Shown one piece after another: positions 17,366 through 25,611 of a DNA stretch of 37,519 nt. The stretch's first letter is position 1, and each line of letters opens with the position of its first letter. Both the position numbers and the translations under genes were made by a program. The stretch comes from Thermomicrobiales bacterium. Its GTDB lineage: Bacteria; Chloroflexota; Chloroflexia; Thermomicrobiales; UBA6265. Where the stretch lies: assembly GCA_020432165.1 (NCBI GenBank), contig JAGQGU010000020.1, forward strand, positions 1 to 37,519, written 5' to 3'. Under the pieces are notes generated by a model, which saw nothing but the letters and a program-made list of their open reading frames with translations, ran no database searches and was not told the DNA's origin.

Positions 17366-18487
17366 TCAGGCTCCCAGAATGGATCGATAGAGCGCGATCA
17401 GTTTCCGCGCTTCAGAATCCCAGTTGAAGCGATCACGCACTGCCGCAAATCCCACTTCGCCCATCTCGCGAGCACGTTCGGGATCGCTCAATATCAGGGT
17501 GATCGCATCGGCAATCGCCTGCGGATCGAGCGGATCAACCATGATTCCCGAACCGACATCCGTGACAAACTGCTCCCAGAAGGGAAAGTTGGATGCCACC
17601 ACCGGTAATCCGGCGGCCATATACTCGAAGAGCTTGACCGGATAGGAATCGAGATAATTCGGTTCAGGATGGAGAGCAACGAGTCCAACTCCGGCTCGCT
17701 GCAGGAGATCAGCAACAGCTGGTCGATCGAGCACACCCAGGAACTCGGTGCGCTCGCTTCCAGGCGCTGATTCCAACTCTGTCAGCAAACTCTGGGGACT
17801 AACTGGTCCACCGATCTTGAGCGTTATCGGAGAATCCGCGGGGAGGTAAGCCATAGCCGCAACCATCTCGCGCACACCCCGCACCTCGGTCACACCACCG
17901 ACATAGACCGCCAGCAGTTCGCGTTCACGCGGAGTGGCATCCGCGGGCATGAGCTCGCTGAGCACGGGATAGTTCTGGACAACGATCGTCTTCCGGGCCG
18001 GGAAGTAACTCGCCACACCAGGTGTTGCCGCCACAAATGCCGTCAGCAACGGCGCGATGGCTCGCTCCAACAGGCGATAGCTACCGGCAACCACCGGTCG
18101 CAATGGACCAGGGATCCAGTATTTGTGCAGGATCTGCTTGGAGACCGATTCGTGGACATCGTAGATGACCGGTTTGCGCCGTAGCCGCAAAAGTAATCCG
18201 ACCGGAATTAGCTCGGGATCGTGGAAATGGTAGAGATCAGCGTGCGCTTCCCCAGCCATTCGCCACAGATTGCGTACCTGCTTCAACATCCGCAGGATGC
18301 GTCCGCCACCAACCTTTGGCAGCACCCGCACCTGCACGCCGTGTAGTTCGAAATCGTGATCGTCATTGGCGATGAGCGTGACATCATAGCCCGCCTCTAC
18401 CAGGGAACGACACTCGCGATGCAAAATGCGCGTGTCCTGCGCACGATGCACCGAGCTCAAATGCACGATGTGCTTTCGCGGCGCCAC
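17366..18487 (-). CDS. GT4-family glycosyltransferase
   Basis: A 373-residue GT-B glycosyltransferase of family 4, cytoplasmic or peripheral to the membrane, adding one sugar to the growing repeat unit. Seen: an N-terminal domain with HLSSVHRAQDTRI and ADLYHFHDPELIPVGLLL, and a C-terminal nucleotide-sugar site YLDSYPVKLFEYMAAGLPVV followed by PLDPQAIADAI. The GTG start at 18487 shares one base with the stop of the aminotransferase (TAGTG), which indicates coupled translation. The donor and linkage cannot be read from sequence. Confidence 0.9.
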   Translation of the reverse strand: MAPRKHIVHLSSVHRAQDTRILHRECRSLVEAGYDVTLIANDDHDFELHGVQVRVLPKVGGGRILRMLKQVRNLWRMAGEAHADLYHFHDPELIPVGLLLRLRRKPVIYDVHESVSKQILHKYWIPGPLRPVVAGSYRLLERAIAPLLTAFVAATPGVASYFPARKTIVVQNYPVLSELMPADATPRERELLAVYVGGVTEVRGVREMVAAMAYLPADSPITLKIGGPVSPQSLLTELESAPGSERTEFLGVLDRPAVADLLQRAGVGLVALHPEPNYLDSYPVKLFEYMAAGLPVVASNFPFWEQFVTDVGSGIMVDPLDPQAIADAITLILSDPERAREMGEVGFAAVRDRFNWDSEARKLIALYRSILGA

Positions 18488-19560
18488 TACGCCACAACCT
18501 GCCTGACGGCATTGGCTACGGTCACGAGATCCTCATCTGTCAACGATGGGTGGACGGGGAGCGAGATGACTTCTGCCGCCGCTTTCTCGGACTCCGGCAA
18601 GGAATCGGAATAGCCAAGTTCCACATACATCGGTTGCTTGTGCACCGGAATCGGATAGTGCACCCCTACCCCAACACCAAGATCGGCCATCCTCTGCTGG
18701 ACATCGCCACGTCCGCCGGGAATACGAATGGTGTATTGGTGGTAGACATGCGTCGCCCACGGGCGCACGACCGGTGTCTCGACCACACCGGCAAGCAGCT
18801 CATTGAGTCGCGCGGCGTTCGCCTGGCGGGCACGGGTCCATTCGTCGATCTTGCTCATCTGGGCATAGCCAATAGCAGCATGGATATTGGTCATACGGAA
18901 GTTAAAGGCCAGCAACTCGTGCACATAGCGCACACGCGCACCATGCTCACGCAAGAGCGTGGTGGTATCGGCGACAGCATCGTCGTTCGTGGTGACCATC
19001 CCGCCTTCGCCACTGGTCATATTCTTGGTGGGATAGAAGGAGAAGCAGCCGGTGCCGAATGAGCCAACGGGTTGTCCGTGAACCGTGGCGCCATGGGCCT
19101 GAGCACAGTCCTCCAGCACGATCAGATTGTGCTTTTCCGCGATCTCGCTAATCCGCTGCATATCGGCAGGATTGCCGAAGAGATGCACCGGCATAATAGC
19201 TTTAGTCCGCGGCGTAATCGCTGCTTCCAGCAATTCAGCATTGAGATTGAAGGTATCTGGCTCAATATCGACAAAGACAGGTTTGGCACCGGTGTAAAGG
19301 ATCGAGTTGGCGGAAGCGATAAAGGTGAAGGGCGAAGTGATGACCTCGTCGCCGTCACCAATACCGTGAGCAAGCATGGCGACATGCAGTGCGGTGGTGC
19401 CATTCGATGTCGCTATCGCGTGCTTGACGCCAACGTAATCGGCGAATGCTTGCTCGAAATCGTGCACCACACTGCCCTGGGCAAGCTGTCCGCTCTGGAG
19501 CACGGCCACCACGGCGTCGATTTCTTCCTGACCGATGATCGGTTTGGCAACCGGGATCAT
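18487..19560 (-). CDS. wbpE: PLP-dependent sugar aminotransferase (WbpE-like, DegT/DnrJ/EryC1/StrS family)
   Basis: A 357-residue aminotransferase that installs an amino group on a keto-sugar nucleotide using glutamate. The family fold is complete: SNGTTALHVAM (phosphate binding), FTFIASANSILYTGAKPVFV, LEDCAQAHGA (the Asp that contacts the PLP ring nitrogen) and FYPTKNMTSGEGG with the Schiff-base Lys179. FRMTNIHAAIGYAQM is also typical. In its company (UDP-sugar dehydrogenase, Gfo/Idh oxidoreductase, WbpD-like acetyltransferase) the likely reaction is 3-amination of UDP-3-keto-GlcNAcA, as by WbpE/WlbC. It follows the dehydrogenase gene by 15 bases. Confidence 0.88.
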   Translation of the reverse strand: MIPVAKPIIGQEEIDAVVAVLQSGQLAQGSVVHDFEQAFADYVGVKHAIATSNGTTALHVAMLAHGIGDGDEVITSPFTFIASANSILYTGAKPVFVDIEPDTFNLNAELLEAAITPRTKAIMPVHLFGNPADMQRISEIAEKHNLIVLEDCAQAHGATVHGQPVGSFGTGCFSFYPTKNMTSGEGGMVTTNDDAVADTTTLLREHGARVRYVHELLAFNFRMTNIHAAIGYAQMSKIDEWTRARQANAARLNELLAGVVETPVVRPWATHVYHQYTIRIPGGRGDVQQRMADLGVGVGVHYPIPVHKQPMYVELGYSDSLPESEKAAAEVISLPVHPSLTDEDLVTVANAVRQVVA

Positions 19561-19575
19561 GAGTGGTTCCCTTCC

Positions 19576-20847
19576 TTAGGCGTCGATATAGAGACGACCG
19601 ACACCGATTACGCGCACCGAATCCGGTATCTGGTCAGTGCGCAAGGCATTCCGACCATCGAGAATGACCTGCAGACCAGGAATCCTCGCCCAATCGCAGT
19701 CGGCGTACTGCTCATGCATTGCCTGGATCACGATGGCATCCAGAGCTTCACCGGATTGATACGGCGTGAGCCCCTTGGCCGCCAACTCGTCAGCGGTATA
19801 GAGCGGATCGTCCACCACTACCTCGGCATCGGCAGCGGTGAGTTCATCCACCAGGCGGCGGGCGACGGTGAAAGCATCCTCTTTTACATTTTCACGATAG
19901 GCCCAGCCAAAGACACCGATCTTCCTTCCGGAAAGGCCAACAAGCGCGCTATCGAGTCGCCCAACCACGTGGGCAGCCATGCCGTCGTTCACCTCGCGAC
20001 TCAGGCGCGCAACATCGGCGAACCGGGTGTTATTGGCATAGAAATAGGGATAGACCGGGATGCAATGTCCGCCGACACCGGCACCAGGCCGGTGAATATG
20101 CGAGAAGGGTTGGCTATTGGCGGCATCTATGCTCTGGAGCACATCGATACCGTGCTCTTCGGCAAAGGCGGCGAACTCGTTGGCGAGAGCGATATTGACA
20201 TCGCGATAGGTCGTCTCCGCCAGCTTGGTGAACTCGGCAGTCTCGGCGTTATCGACTTCGGTGATTTCAGCATCCAGCACAGCGCGATAGAACTCGCCCG
20301 CCTTGCGCGTACTATCGGCATCGGTACCACCAACGATCTTGGGATACTTCTTCAGGTCCTCAAAGACGCGGCCAACGTAGACACGCTCGGGACTGAAAGC
20401 CAGACTGAACTGCTCGTTCACGGTCAATCCGGATCCTGCTGCCAGCATCGGACCAAAGCGTTTCCGCGTATCTCCTACCGGCAACGTGGTCTCATAGATA
20501 ACAAGCGTGCCTGCAGTGAGGCCGCTGGCGACATCGCGCGTAGCCGAATCGATGGCGTTGTATGCGATCGCTTTTTCGGCATCAACCATCAACGGCACAA
20601 TCACTACCACCACATCGCTTGCGCGCACCGCATCGGCAGTGTTCGTCTGGGCGGTGAGGAGGCCGGCGGCCACAGCTTCAGCAACGCGAGCTTCCAACCC
20701 CGGTTCGTCATCATAGGCCTGGCCGGCATTGACCATATCGACGACGCGCTGATTGATATCGCAACCGCGTACACGATGTCCCTTGCTGGCATACTGCGCT
20801 GCCAGCGGTAATCCAATATGACCCAAACCAACGACCGCAATATTCAT
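19576..20847 (-). CDS. wbpA: UDP-sugar 6-dehydrogenase (WbpA/WecC-like)
   Basis: A 423-residue nucleotide-sugar dehydrogenase. It oxidises C6 of a UDP-N-acetylhexosamine to the uronic acid with two NAD+. The N-terminal Rossmann motif is VVGLGHIGLPLA, the middle has FSPERVYVGRVFEDLKKYPK and AETTYRDVNIALANEFA, and the catalytic Cys262 lies in GVGGHCIPVYPYF. The length and the PYF ending of the active-site motif suit the WbpA/WecC group (acting on UDP-GlcNAc or UDP-ManNAc) more than UDP-glucose dehydrogenase. Given the neighbouring genes, UDP-GlcNAc is the likely substrate. The ATG has AAGGAAT upstream. It is 18 bases downstream of the oxidoreductase gene. Confidence 0.88.
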   Translation of the reverse strand: MNIAVVGLGHIGLPLAAQYASKGHRVRGCDINQRVVDMVNAGQAYDDEPGLEARVAEAVAAGLLTAQTNTADAVRASDVVVVIVPLMVDAEKAIAYNAIDSATRDVASGLTAGTLVIYETTLPVGDTRKRFGPMLAAGSGLTVNEQFSLAFSPERVYVGRVFEDLKKYPKIVGGTDADSTRKAGEFYRAVLDAEITEVDNAETAEFTKLAETTYRDVNIALANEFAAFAEEHGIDVLQSIDAANSQPFSHIHRPGAGVGGHCIPVYPYFYANNTRFADVARLSREVNDGMAAHVVGRLDSALVGLSGRKIGVFGWAYRENVKEDAFTVARRLVDELTAADAEVVVDDPLYTADELAAKGLTPYQSGEALDAIVIQAMHEQYADCDWARIPGLQVILDGRNALRTDQIPDSVRVIGVGRLYIDA

Positions 20848-20865
20848 GTACAGATTCCTTCCAGA

Positions 20866-21873
20866 TTATGAAACCAGATGTGGGGTGACTGGTGTTGACG
20901 TTGCTGCCGATGCGATCAATGCCAAAGCAATGGCGAGCGCATTGGCAGCACCTTCCGGTGGCGCCGGGACATCAGTGTCCTGCATGATCGCTTCCACAAA
21001 TGAGGCCAACTCGGCCTTGAGTGGTTCGGTCTTGACAAAGTCGTACCGCGTGGCCTCTCCGACCGCGATCCGCTGCAGATCAGCCAGATCGCTCCATTCC
21101 GATGGCACCGCGCCATTGGCATAGAATGCGAGATCCTGGGTGAGGTAATCGGCCAAAAAGGTGCCATGACTCCCCACAACCATAAGCTGCCGTAACTTGG
21201 TCGATGTGAGCCAGTTCACGTCCAGACCACCGATGACGCCATTGGCGAAGCGAATGGTACCCAGCACCATGTCTTCATTGGTCGCGTGAATACGTTGGGC
21301 TGTTTGCGCGAAGACGAGGCTCGCCGGACTGTCCAGCAGATAGTTCATGGCATCGATATCGTGCGAGGCCAGATCGACCACAACACCGACATCACGGATC
21401 CGATCCGGGAAGGGACCCAGTCGGCGCGAAGTGACCTGATAGATGTCTCCCGCTTGCTCAAGTCGCTTTTTCAGTTCGATGATGGCCGGGTTGAAGCGCT
21501 CAATGTGACCGATCATCAGGCGCACGCCTTCCTGCCGGGAAACGTCAATCATCTCGGTCGCCAATGCCACCGTATCGGCGATCGGTTTCTCGCAGAGAAC
21601 ATTCACCCCACGTCGCATCGCCTTGATCGAGATATCGTGATGCAGGCTGGTGGGCACAACGATGGAAACAATATCCAGCGGCACCGTATCCAGCAGCGCA
21701 TCGATATCGCTATAGCCAGGAACGCCGTATTCTGTGGAAACGCGCTCCACCGTGGCAGGAACAGCATCCGCTACCGCCACAAGCTCCACATTCTCCAATT
21801 CGGAATAGATGCGTACATGATGACGCCCCATCGCCCCGAGCCCGATGACCGCTGCTCGTATCCTTGATGTCAT
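20866..21873 (-). CDS. wbpB: Gfo/Idh/MocA-family oxidoreductase (WbpB/WlbA-like)
   Basis: A 335-residue NAD(P)-dependent oxidoreductase. The chosen start at 21873 (MTSRIRAAVIGLGAMGRHH) has AAGGAGG upstream, and its ATG overlaps the TGA of the acetyltransferase (ATGA), so translation is coupled. A longer version from 21936 would run through that gene. Features: Rossmann motif GLGAMGRHHVRIY, the catalytic-type EKPIADTV segment, and a C-terminal alpha/beta domain (DVGVVVDLASHDIDAMNYLL). In this gene set it most likely oxidises C3 of UDP-GlcNAcA to the 3-keto sugar, as WbpB/WlbA do. Other Gfo/Idh substrates cannot be excluded from sequence alone. Confidence 0.85.
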   Translation of the reverse strand: MTSRIRAAVIGLGAMGRHHVRIYSELENVELVAVADAVPATVERVSTEYGVPGYSDIDALLDTVPLDIVSIVVPTSLHHDISIKAMRRGVNVLCEKPIADTVALATEMIDVSRQEGVRLMIGHIERFNPAIIELKKRLEQAGDIYQVTSRRLGPFPDRIRDVGVVVDLASHDIDAMNYLLDSPASLVFAQTAQRIHATNEDMVLGTIRFANGVIGGLDVNWLTSTKLRQLMVVGSHGTFLADYLTQDLAFYANGAVPSEWSDLADLQRIAVGEATRYDFVKTEPLKAELASFVEAIMQDTDVPAPPEGAANALAIALALIASAATSTPVTPHLVS

Positions 21874-22493
21874 CTGGCAGGGCCTCCTTCGTGGGGAATC
21901 AGGCGATCGCCTTCCATACAGTATAGGCGGCCACAATGCTCACACTCATACACTGCTTCAGAACCCTGAAGCCGATGACCACACGCGCAGGCGTAGCCAA
22001 TGAATCGCGCCGGATTGCCAACAACGATGCCGTAGTCAGGTACATCTTTGGTCACCACGCTCCCCGAACCGATCAGTGCGAAGGTGCCGATGGTGACACC
22101 AGGCAGGATGACGCTGCTTGCACCGAGGGATGCACCGGTGCCGACCTGAATCGGTCCGACCTCCCAGTCATCATCCGATTTGCGCGATCCATCCGGATTG
22201 ATCGCCCGCGGTAGTTTGTCATTCGTAAACACAACATGGGGACCAACAAAAACACCATCGCCCAACGATGTACCGTGGTAGACAGAGGCCCTGTTCTGCA
22301 GCTTGCAGTTATCCCCGATCACCACATCGAAATCGACATAGACGTCCTTGCCGAGAATGCAGCCGGTGCCGATGCGGGCACGTTCGCGCACCTGGCATTC
22401 GTGCCAGATACTGGTGCCTTCACCGATGATGGCTGCATCCGCAACGTCGGCCGTAGGATGAATACGAACACCAGGATGATGGTCAGTAAACAT
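21870..22493 (-). CDS. wbpD: Left-handed beta-helix sugar N-acetyltransferase (WbpD/WlbB-like) with C-terminal zinc-ribbon-like tail
   Basis: A 207-residue hexapeptide-repeat acetyltransferase. Repeats such as IGEGTSIWHECQVRERARIG and IGDNCKLQNRASVYHGTSLG build a left-handed beta-helix; NDKLPRAINPDG is the loop typical of WbpD-type enzymes. It should acetylate the 3-amino group of UDP-GlcNAc3NA using acetyl-CoA, in the cytoplasm, as a trimer. Beyond the helix, residues ~168-195 carry YACACGHRL and YECEHCGRLYC, a rubredoxin-like zinc ribbon that some family members have. The ATG is preceded by AGGA. It couples to the oxidoreductase through an ATGA overlap. Confidence 0.88.
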   Translation of the reverse strand: MFTDHHPGVRIHPTADVADAAIIGEGTSIWHECQVRERARIGTGCILGKDVYVDFDVVIGDNCKLQNRASVYHGTSLGDGVFVGPHVVFTNDKLPRAINPDGSRKSDDDWEVGPIQVGTGASLGASSVILPGVTIGTFALIGSGSVVTKDVPDYGIVVGNPARFIGYACACGHRLQGSEAVYECEHCGRLYCMEGDRLIPHEGGPAR

Positions 22494-22502
22494 GATGAAT
22501 TC

Positions 22503-23753
22503 CTAGCTTCCCTGAACCGAAGTGTTCAAATACTGCAGCAACAGGCTGGCCGAATGCTCAAGCGAATACTCCGTGGCAGCAGCTCCGGCTCCTCGCTCCC
22601 CCATCTCATCAAGCTCGGAGGCATGCTGGACACTCCAGGCGATCGTCTCTGCCACGAGATGCGGTGTCGCCCAATCTCGCACCAGACCAGCACCGGATTC
22701 AGCGACGATTTGGGATGCCTCACCCGGGACAAAGCAGAGAATAGGCAGGTGCGCAGCCATATAGTCGAAGATCTTGCGCGGTCTTGTGCCGGTAAAGGCA
22801 TCGAACTGACTGGCGACCAACAGGCCGGCATCCGCAGCTACCATCCACCGAAAAGATTCAGCTCGCGAGACCGAGGGTACCATCGTGACGTTCCCCAGAG
22901 TCGCTGCCCGTTGCTGCAGTGCCTCAAACTCCGATCCACCACCGAGCAGAACAACCTTAATCGGTAGCGATGGATCAAGCAGCGCGGCCCCATCGATAAC
23001 CACATCGAGTGCATTAAACGGTTCGATAGAACCGGCCCAGAGCACCACGAACTCATCCCGCCAACCAAGCTCAGCACGGATAGCTTCGCGTTGGGAGACC
23101 ACCGCCTCGCGGGAAGGATCGGTCTCGACGCCGTGCGAGATCAGCACTGTCTTCGCGGGATCGCCGCCGTTGCGAATAATCCCCGCCACAATCCCCTGAG
23201 AGACACCAACGATCAAATCGGCATGCGCGTAGAGGAATGACTCCATCCAGCGGAGTACAGCGACGATTGGCTTCGAAGTCAAACCCAACTGGATCAGACT
23301 ATCTGGCCAGAGATCGCGAACTTCCAGAATACACATGGCGCGATATCGACGCGCCACGATCCAGCCGACCATAGGGGTGAGCAGATGTCCGGATGAGCCG
23401 AGCACAACATCAGGTTTTGGTCGACGCACCAGACAGTAGAGGAGCAGATAGAAACAGAAGACCGCCATATTCAAGTAGCGACGCCATGAGTTCTCGAAAT
23501 AGGGCGAAGAATGCACGCGGTGGACGAGGATGCCATCGATGTTCTGGGTAATGACCGGTTTGCGCCATGACGTGGGAACCACGTATTCACGGCTAACATG
23601 ATCGAACGAACTCGCGAAAATCTCGGTACGCCAACCTTGCTGGAGAATACTTTTCGCCAGATCGATATGCCTGCTACCGCCAGCTTGCGCGCCAGCTGCC
23701 GCATAGTGATTCAACATCCAGATTGTGCGTTGGCGCTCCGTGGTTCCCCTCAT
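22503..23753 (-). CDS. GT4-family glycosyltransferase (WbuB/WcaI-like)
   Basis: A roughly 416-residue glycosyltransferase. The N-terminal portion WMLNHYAAAGAQAGGSRHID is the glycine-rich opening seen in WbuB-type GT4 enzymes. A membrane-associating stretch follows (LNMAVFCFYLLLYCLV), then the acceptor-side motif EVRDLWPDSLIQLG and the C-terminal donor site FTGTRPRKIFDYMAAHLPIL. It probably transfers the second sugar of the repeat unit onto the lipid carrier primed by the sugar-phosphate transferase. ATG 23753 with GAGG six bases upstream is preferred over TTG 23756. It lies 7 bases after the epimerase stop. Confidence 0.88.
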   Translation of the reverse strand: MRGTTERQRTIWMLNHYAAAGAQAGGSRHIDLAKSILQQGWRTEIFASSFDHVSREYVVPTSWRKPVITQNIDGILVHRVHSSPYFENSWRRYLNMAVFCFYLLLYCLVRRPKPDVVLGSSGHLLTPMVGWIVARRYRAMCILEVRDLWPDSLIQLGLTSKPIVAVLRWMESFLYAHADLIVGVSQGIVAGIIRNGGDPAKTVLISHGVETDPSREAVVSQREAIRAELGWRDEFVVLWAGSIEPFNALDVVIDGAALLDPSLPIKVVLLGGGSEFEALQQRAATLGNVTMVPSVSRAESFRWMVAADAGLLVASQFDAFTGTRPRKIFDYMAAHLPILCFVPGEASQIVAESGAGLVRDWATPHLVAETIAWSVQHASELDEMGERGAGAAATEYSLEHSASLLLQYLNTSVQGS

Positions 23754-23760
23754 CAATACC

Positions 23761-24702
23761 TCACAGCGCGCCCGATGGTGAGGTCAGGGATGCCAGCAAC
23801 GCCCGCACGCCGTCACGTAAATCGACCTGGGGTTCGAAGTCGAAGTATTCGCGTGCAAAGGTGACATCACCAGCCGAGTGCTTGATATCACCCTCCCGTT
23901 CCGGATGGGTCTCCACCTGTACCGGGGTACCAATGATCTCACCGAAGACATCGATCAGATCGTTCAATGAGATCGCTCCACTGCTGGCCAAATTGGCGAT
24001 AACCACGCCATTGGCAGGATCCACCGGCACTTCTGCTGCCAGGAGATTGGCCCGGACGATATCGCCGACATAGATAAAGCTACGCGTCTGCTCGCCATCG
24101 CCGAAGACCTTGAACGGTTCACCCTTACGAATCGCCTTGCGGATAGCAGGCATCACAGCGGCGTAGCCGCCTTCCTCCGGCTGACCGGGTCCGTACACAT
24201 TGAAATAGCGGAACGCCACCATCTCCATGCCGAGTTGGCGAGCATAGACATCGGCCAGATGTTCCATCGCCAGCTTGGAGACCGCGTATGGACTCTGCGG
24301 ACGCGGAGTCAGACGCTCGTGCTTGATCGGCGTCGGGTCGTCGCCATAGATAGCACTGGTACTCGCCATCATGATGCGCTTTACGCCAGCGAGACGTGCC
24401 TGTTCAAAGATATTGGCCGATCCTGAGCTATTGATTGCCATGCATGCGGCCGGATCGTCGAACGAAGCCGGCACTGACGCCATGGCGGCCTGATGCCACA
24501 CCATCTCCACGCCGCGCATGGCATTCGCTACCGCATCAGCATCGCGAACATCAACAATCACCGGCTCGATGTGGCCTGCATCTTCGGGTGATACCGCGCG
24601 CGGAACAATATCCAGCGCCACCACCTCATGCCCGGCAGCAGCCAGCGCACGCGTCAGATGTGATCCGATAAATCCGGCGGCACCTGTCACCAGTACCCGC
24701 AT
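23761..24702 (-). CDS. NAD-dependent sugar-nucleotide epimerase (GalE/WbpP-like extended SDR)
   Basis: A 313-residue extended short-chain dehydrogenase. Seen: cofactor motif TGAAGFIGSHL at the N-terminus, the serine region MASTSAIYG and the catalytic pair Y139-x3-K143 (SPYAVSKLAMEHL), plus RYFNVYGPGQ and GEQTRSFIYVGDIV. It most likely interconverts C4 epimers of UDP-hexoses or UDP-N-acetylhexosamines (Glc/Gal or GlcNAc/GalNAc) to supply the priming transferase or another glycosyltransferase. A dehydratase role is less likely because the serine region is followed by YG and not by typical dehydratase signatures. GGGGAG precedes the ATG. Confidence 0.85.
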   Translation of the reverse strand: MRVLVTGAAGFIGSHLTRALAAAGHEVVALDIVPRAVSPEDAGHIEPVIVDVRDADAVANAMRGVEMVWHQAAMASVPASFDDPAACMAINSSGSANIFEQARLAGVKRIMMASTSAIYGDDPTPIKHERLTPRPQSPYAVSKLAMEHLADVYARQLGMEMVAFRYFNVYGPGQPEEGGYAAVMPAIRKAIRKGEPFKVFGDGEQTRSFIYVGDIVRANLLAAEVPVDPANGVVIANLASSGAISLNDLIDVFGEIIGTPVQVETHPEREGDIKHSAGDVTFAREYFDFEPQVDLRDGVRALLASLTSPSGAL

Positions 24703-24717
24703 TGTCGTACTCCCCGT

Positions 24718-25398
24718 TTAGGTTCCTTGCCGCCGGAAGACGACGAGAACGGTCTGCCACATGATATTCAGGTCCAACCAACCGGATGCATTACGAATGT
24801 AGTAGAGATCGTACTCAAGCTTTTCCAGCAACTGATCACTATTGGCAGCGTAATGAGCATGCACCTGTGCGTAGCCGGTAAGGCCCGGAGCCACCATTGT
24901 GCGCATGCGAAAAGCAGGCTCAATAGCGGACATTTCGTCCACCACATGCGGACGTTCGGGACGTGGCCCGACCACCGTCATCTGGCCCACAAGCACATTG
25001 ATCGCTTGCGGCAACTCGTCCATGCGGGTGGTGCGAAGAATCTGGCCAATACGCGTCACCCGACTGTCATCGATTGATGCAAATTGGGCACCATGCCGTT
25101 CGGCATCCTGCACCATCGATCGGTATTTGATCACTCGAAAGGGGATGGAATCCTTACCCAGACGTTCCTGGATGTAGAAGACCGGACCGCGAGAATCGAG
25201 CTTAATCGCCAGTGCAACAAATGGAAGCGTGACAGCGAAGACGATGATGAAAATCACACTGATGCACACATCAATCGCCCGCTTGCTCCTGGTGAAACCC
25301 GGAGTCCAACGTTCGCGAAGCCAGGCAACATCCTGAAACTGTGGTTCGCGCGCGATCTCATCGAGCGTATATTTCGGCGGGCTTGCACCCTTTTTCAC
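24718..25398 (-). CDS. Initiating sugar-phosphate transferase (bacterial sugar transferase / PglC-WcaJ type)
   Basis: A roughly 226-residue polyprenyl-phosphate hexose-1-phosphate transferase that starts repeat-unit synthesis. It has one membrane-embedded helix (CISVIFIIVFAVTLPFVALA) after KRAID, then the catalytic core: LDSRGPVFYIQERLGKD, IKYRSMVQDAERHG, TRIGQILRTTRMDELPQAIN, VGPRPERPHVV and PGLTGYAQVHAHY. It is the short, monotopic form without the four-helix N-terminal domain of WbaP. I chose GTG 25398, with GAGG nine bases upstream; a TTG at 25437 lacks a ribosome-binding site. It is the first gene of the minus-strand polysaccharide operon, so the main promoter should lie in 25399-25611. 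Confidence 0.88.
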   Translation of the reverse strand: MKKGASPPKYTLDEIAREPQFQDVAWLRERWTPGFTRSKRAIDVCISVIFIIVFAVTLPFVALAIKLDSRGPVFYIQERLGKDSIPFRVIKYRSMVQDAERHGAQFASIDDSRVTRIGQILRTTRMDELPQAINVLVGQMTVVGPRPERPHVVDEMSAIEPAFRMRTMVAPGLTGYAQVHAHYAANSDQLLEKLEYDLYYIRNASGWLDLNIMWQTVLVVFRRQGT

Positions 25399-25611
25399 TA
25401 TCACCGACCTCGCTCTCTGCCCACGGTCATTCGGCAAAACTATACCGCATCAGAGCGGAAATGCGGGAGAATCCCTTCAAATTATGGGCAAATATGCTCC
25501 CCTGAAATCACGACAACTCGTCAACTCTCGGGTACGATCTCTGTTGGATCAGGCCGAGCTGCGACTCGGTGTGTCACCGTCATCGACATTACAAGAAGTG
25601 AGCGATTTCCC
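25399..25611. promoter_or_regulatory. Divergent intergenic region of the polysaccharide operon and the GH4 gene
   Basis: These 213 bases separate two divergent genes and must hold both promoters if each is transcribed from here. I see no hexamer pair good enough to name and no clear operator palindrome. Confidence 0.4.

Noticed and set aside
21874-21936. 21-residue N-terminal extension of the Gfo/Idh oxidoreductase
   Set aside because: It overlaps the acetyltransferase end. The ATG at 21873 has AAGGAGG and the Rossmann motif begins right after it.
25084-25611. 176-codon N-terminal extension of the GH4 gene
   Set aside because: It runs antisense through the sugar transferase and the intergenic region. 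The GH4 family start MAKVTFIGAGS is at 25612.
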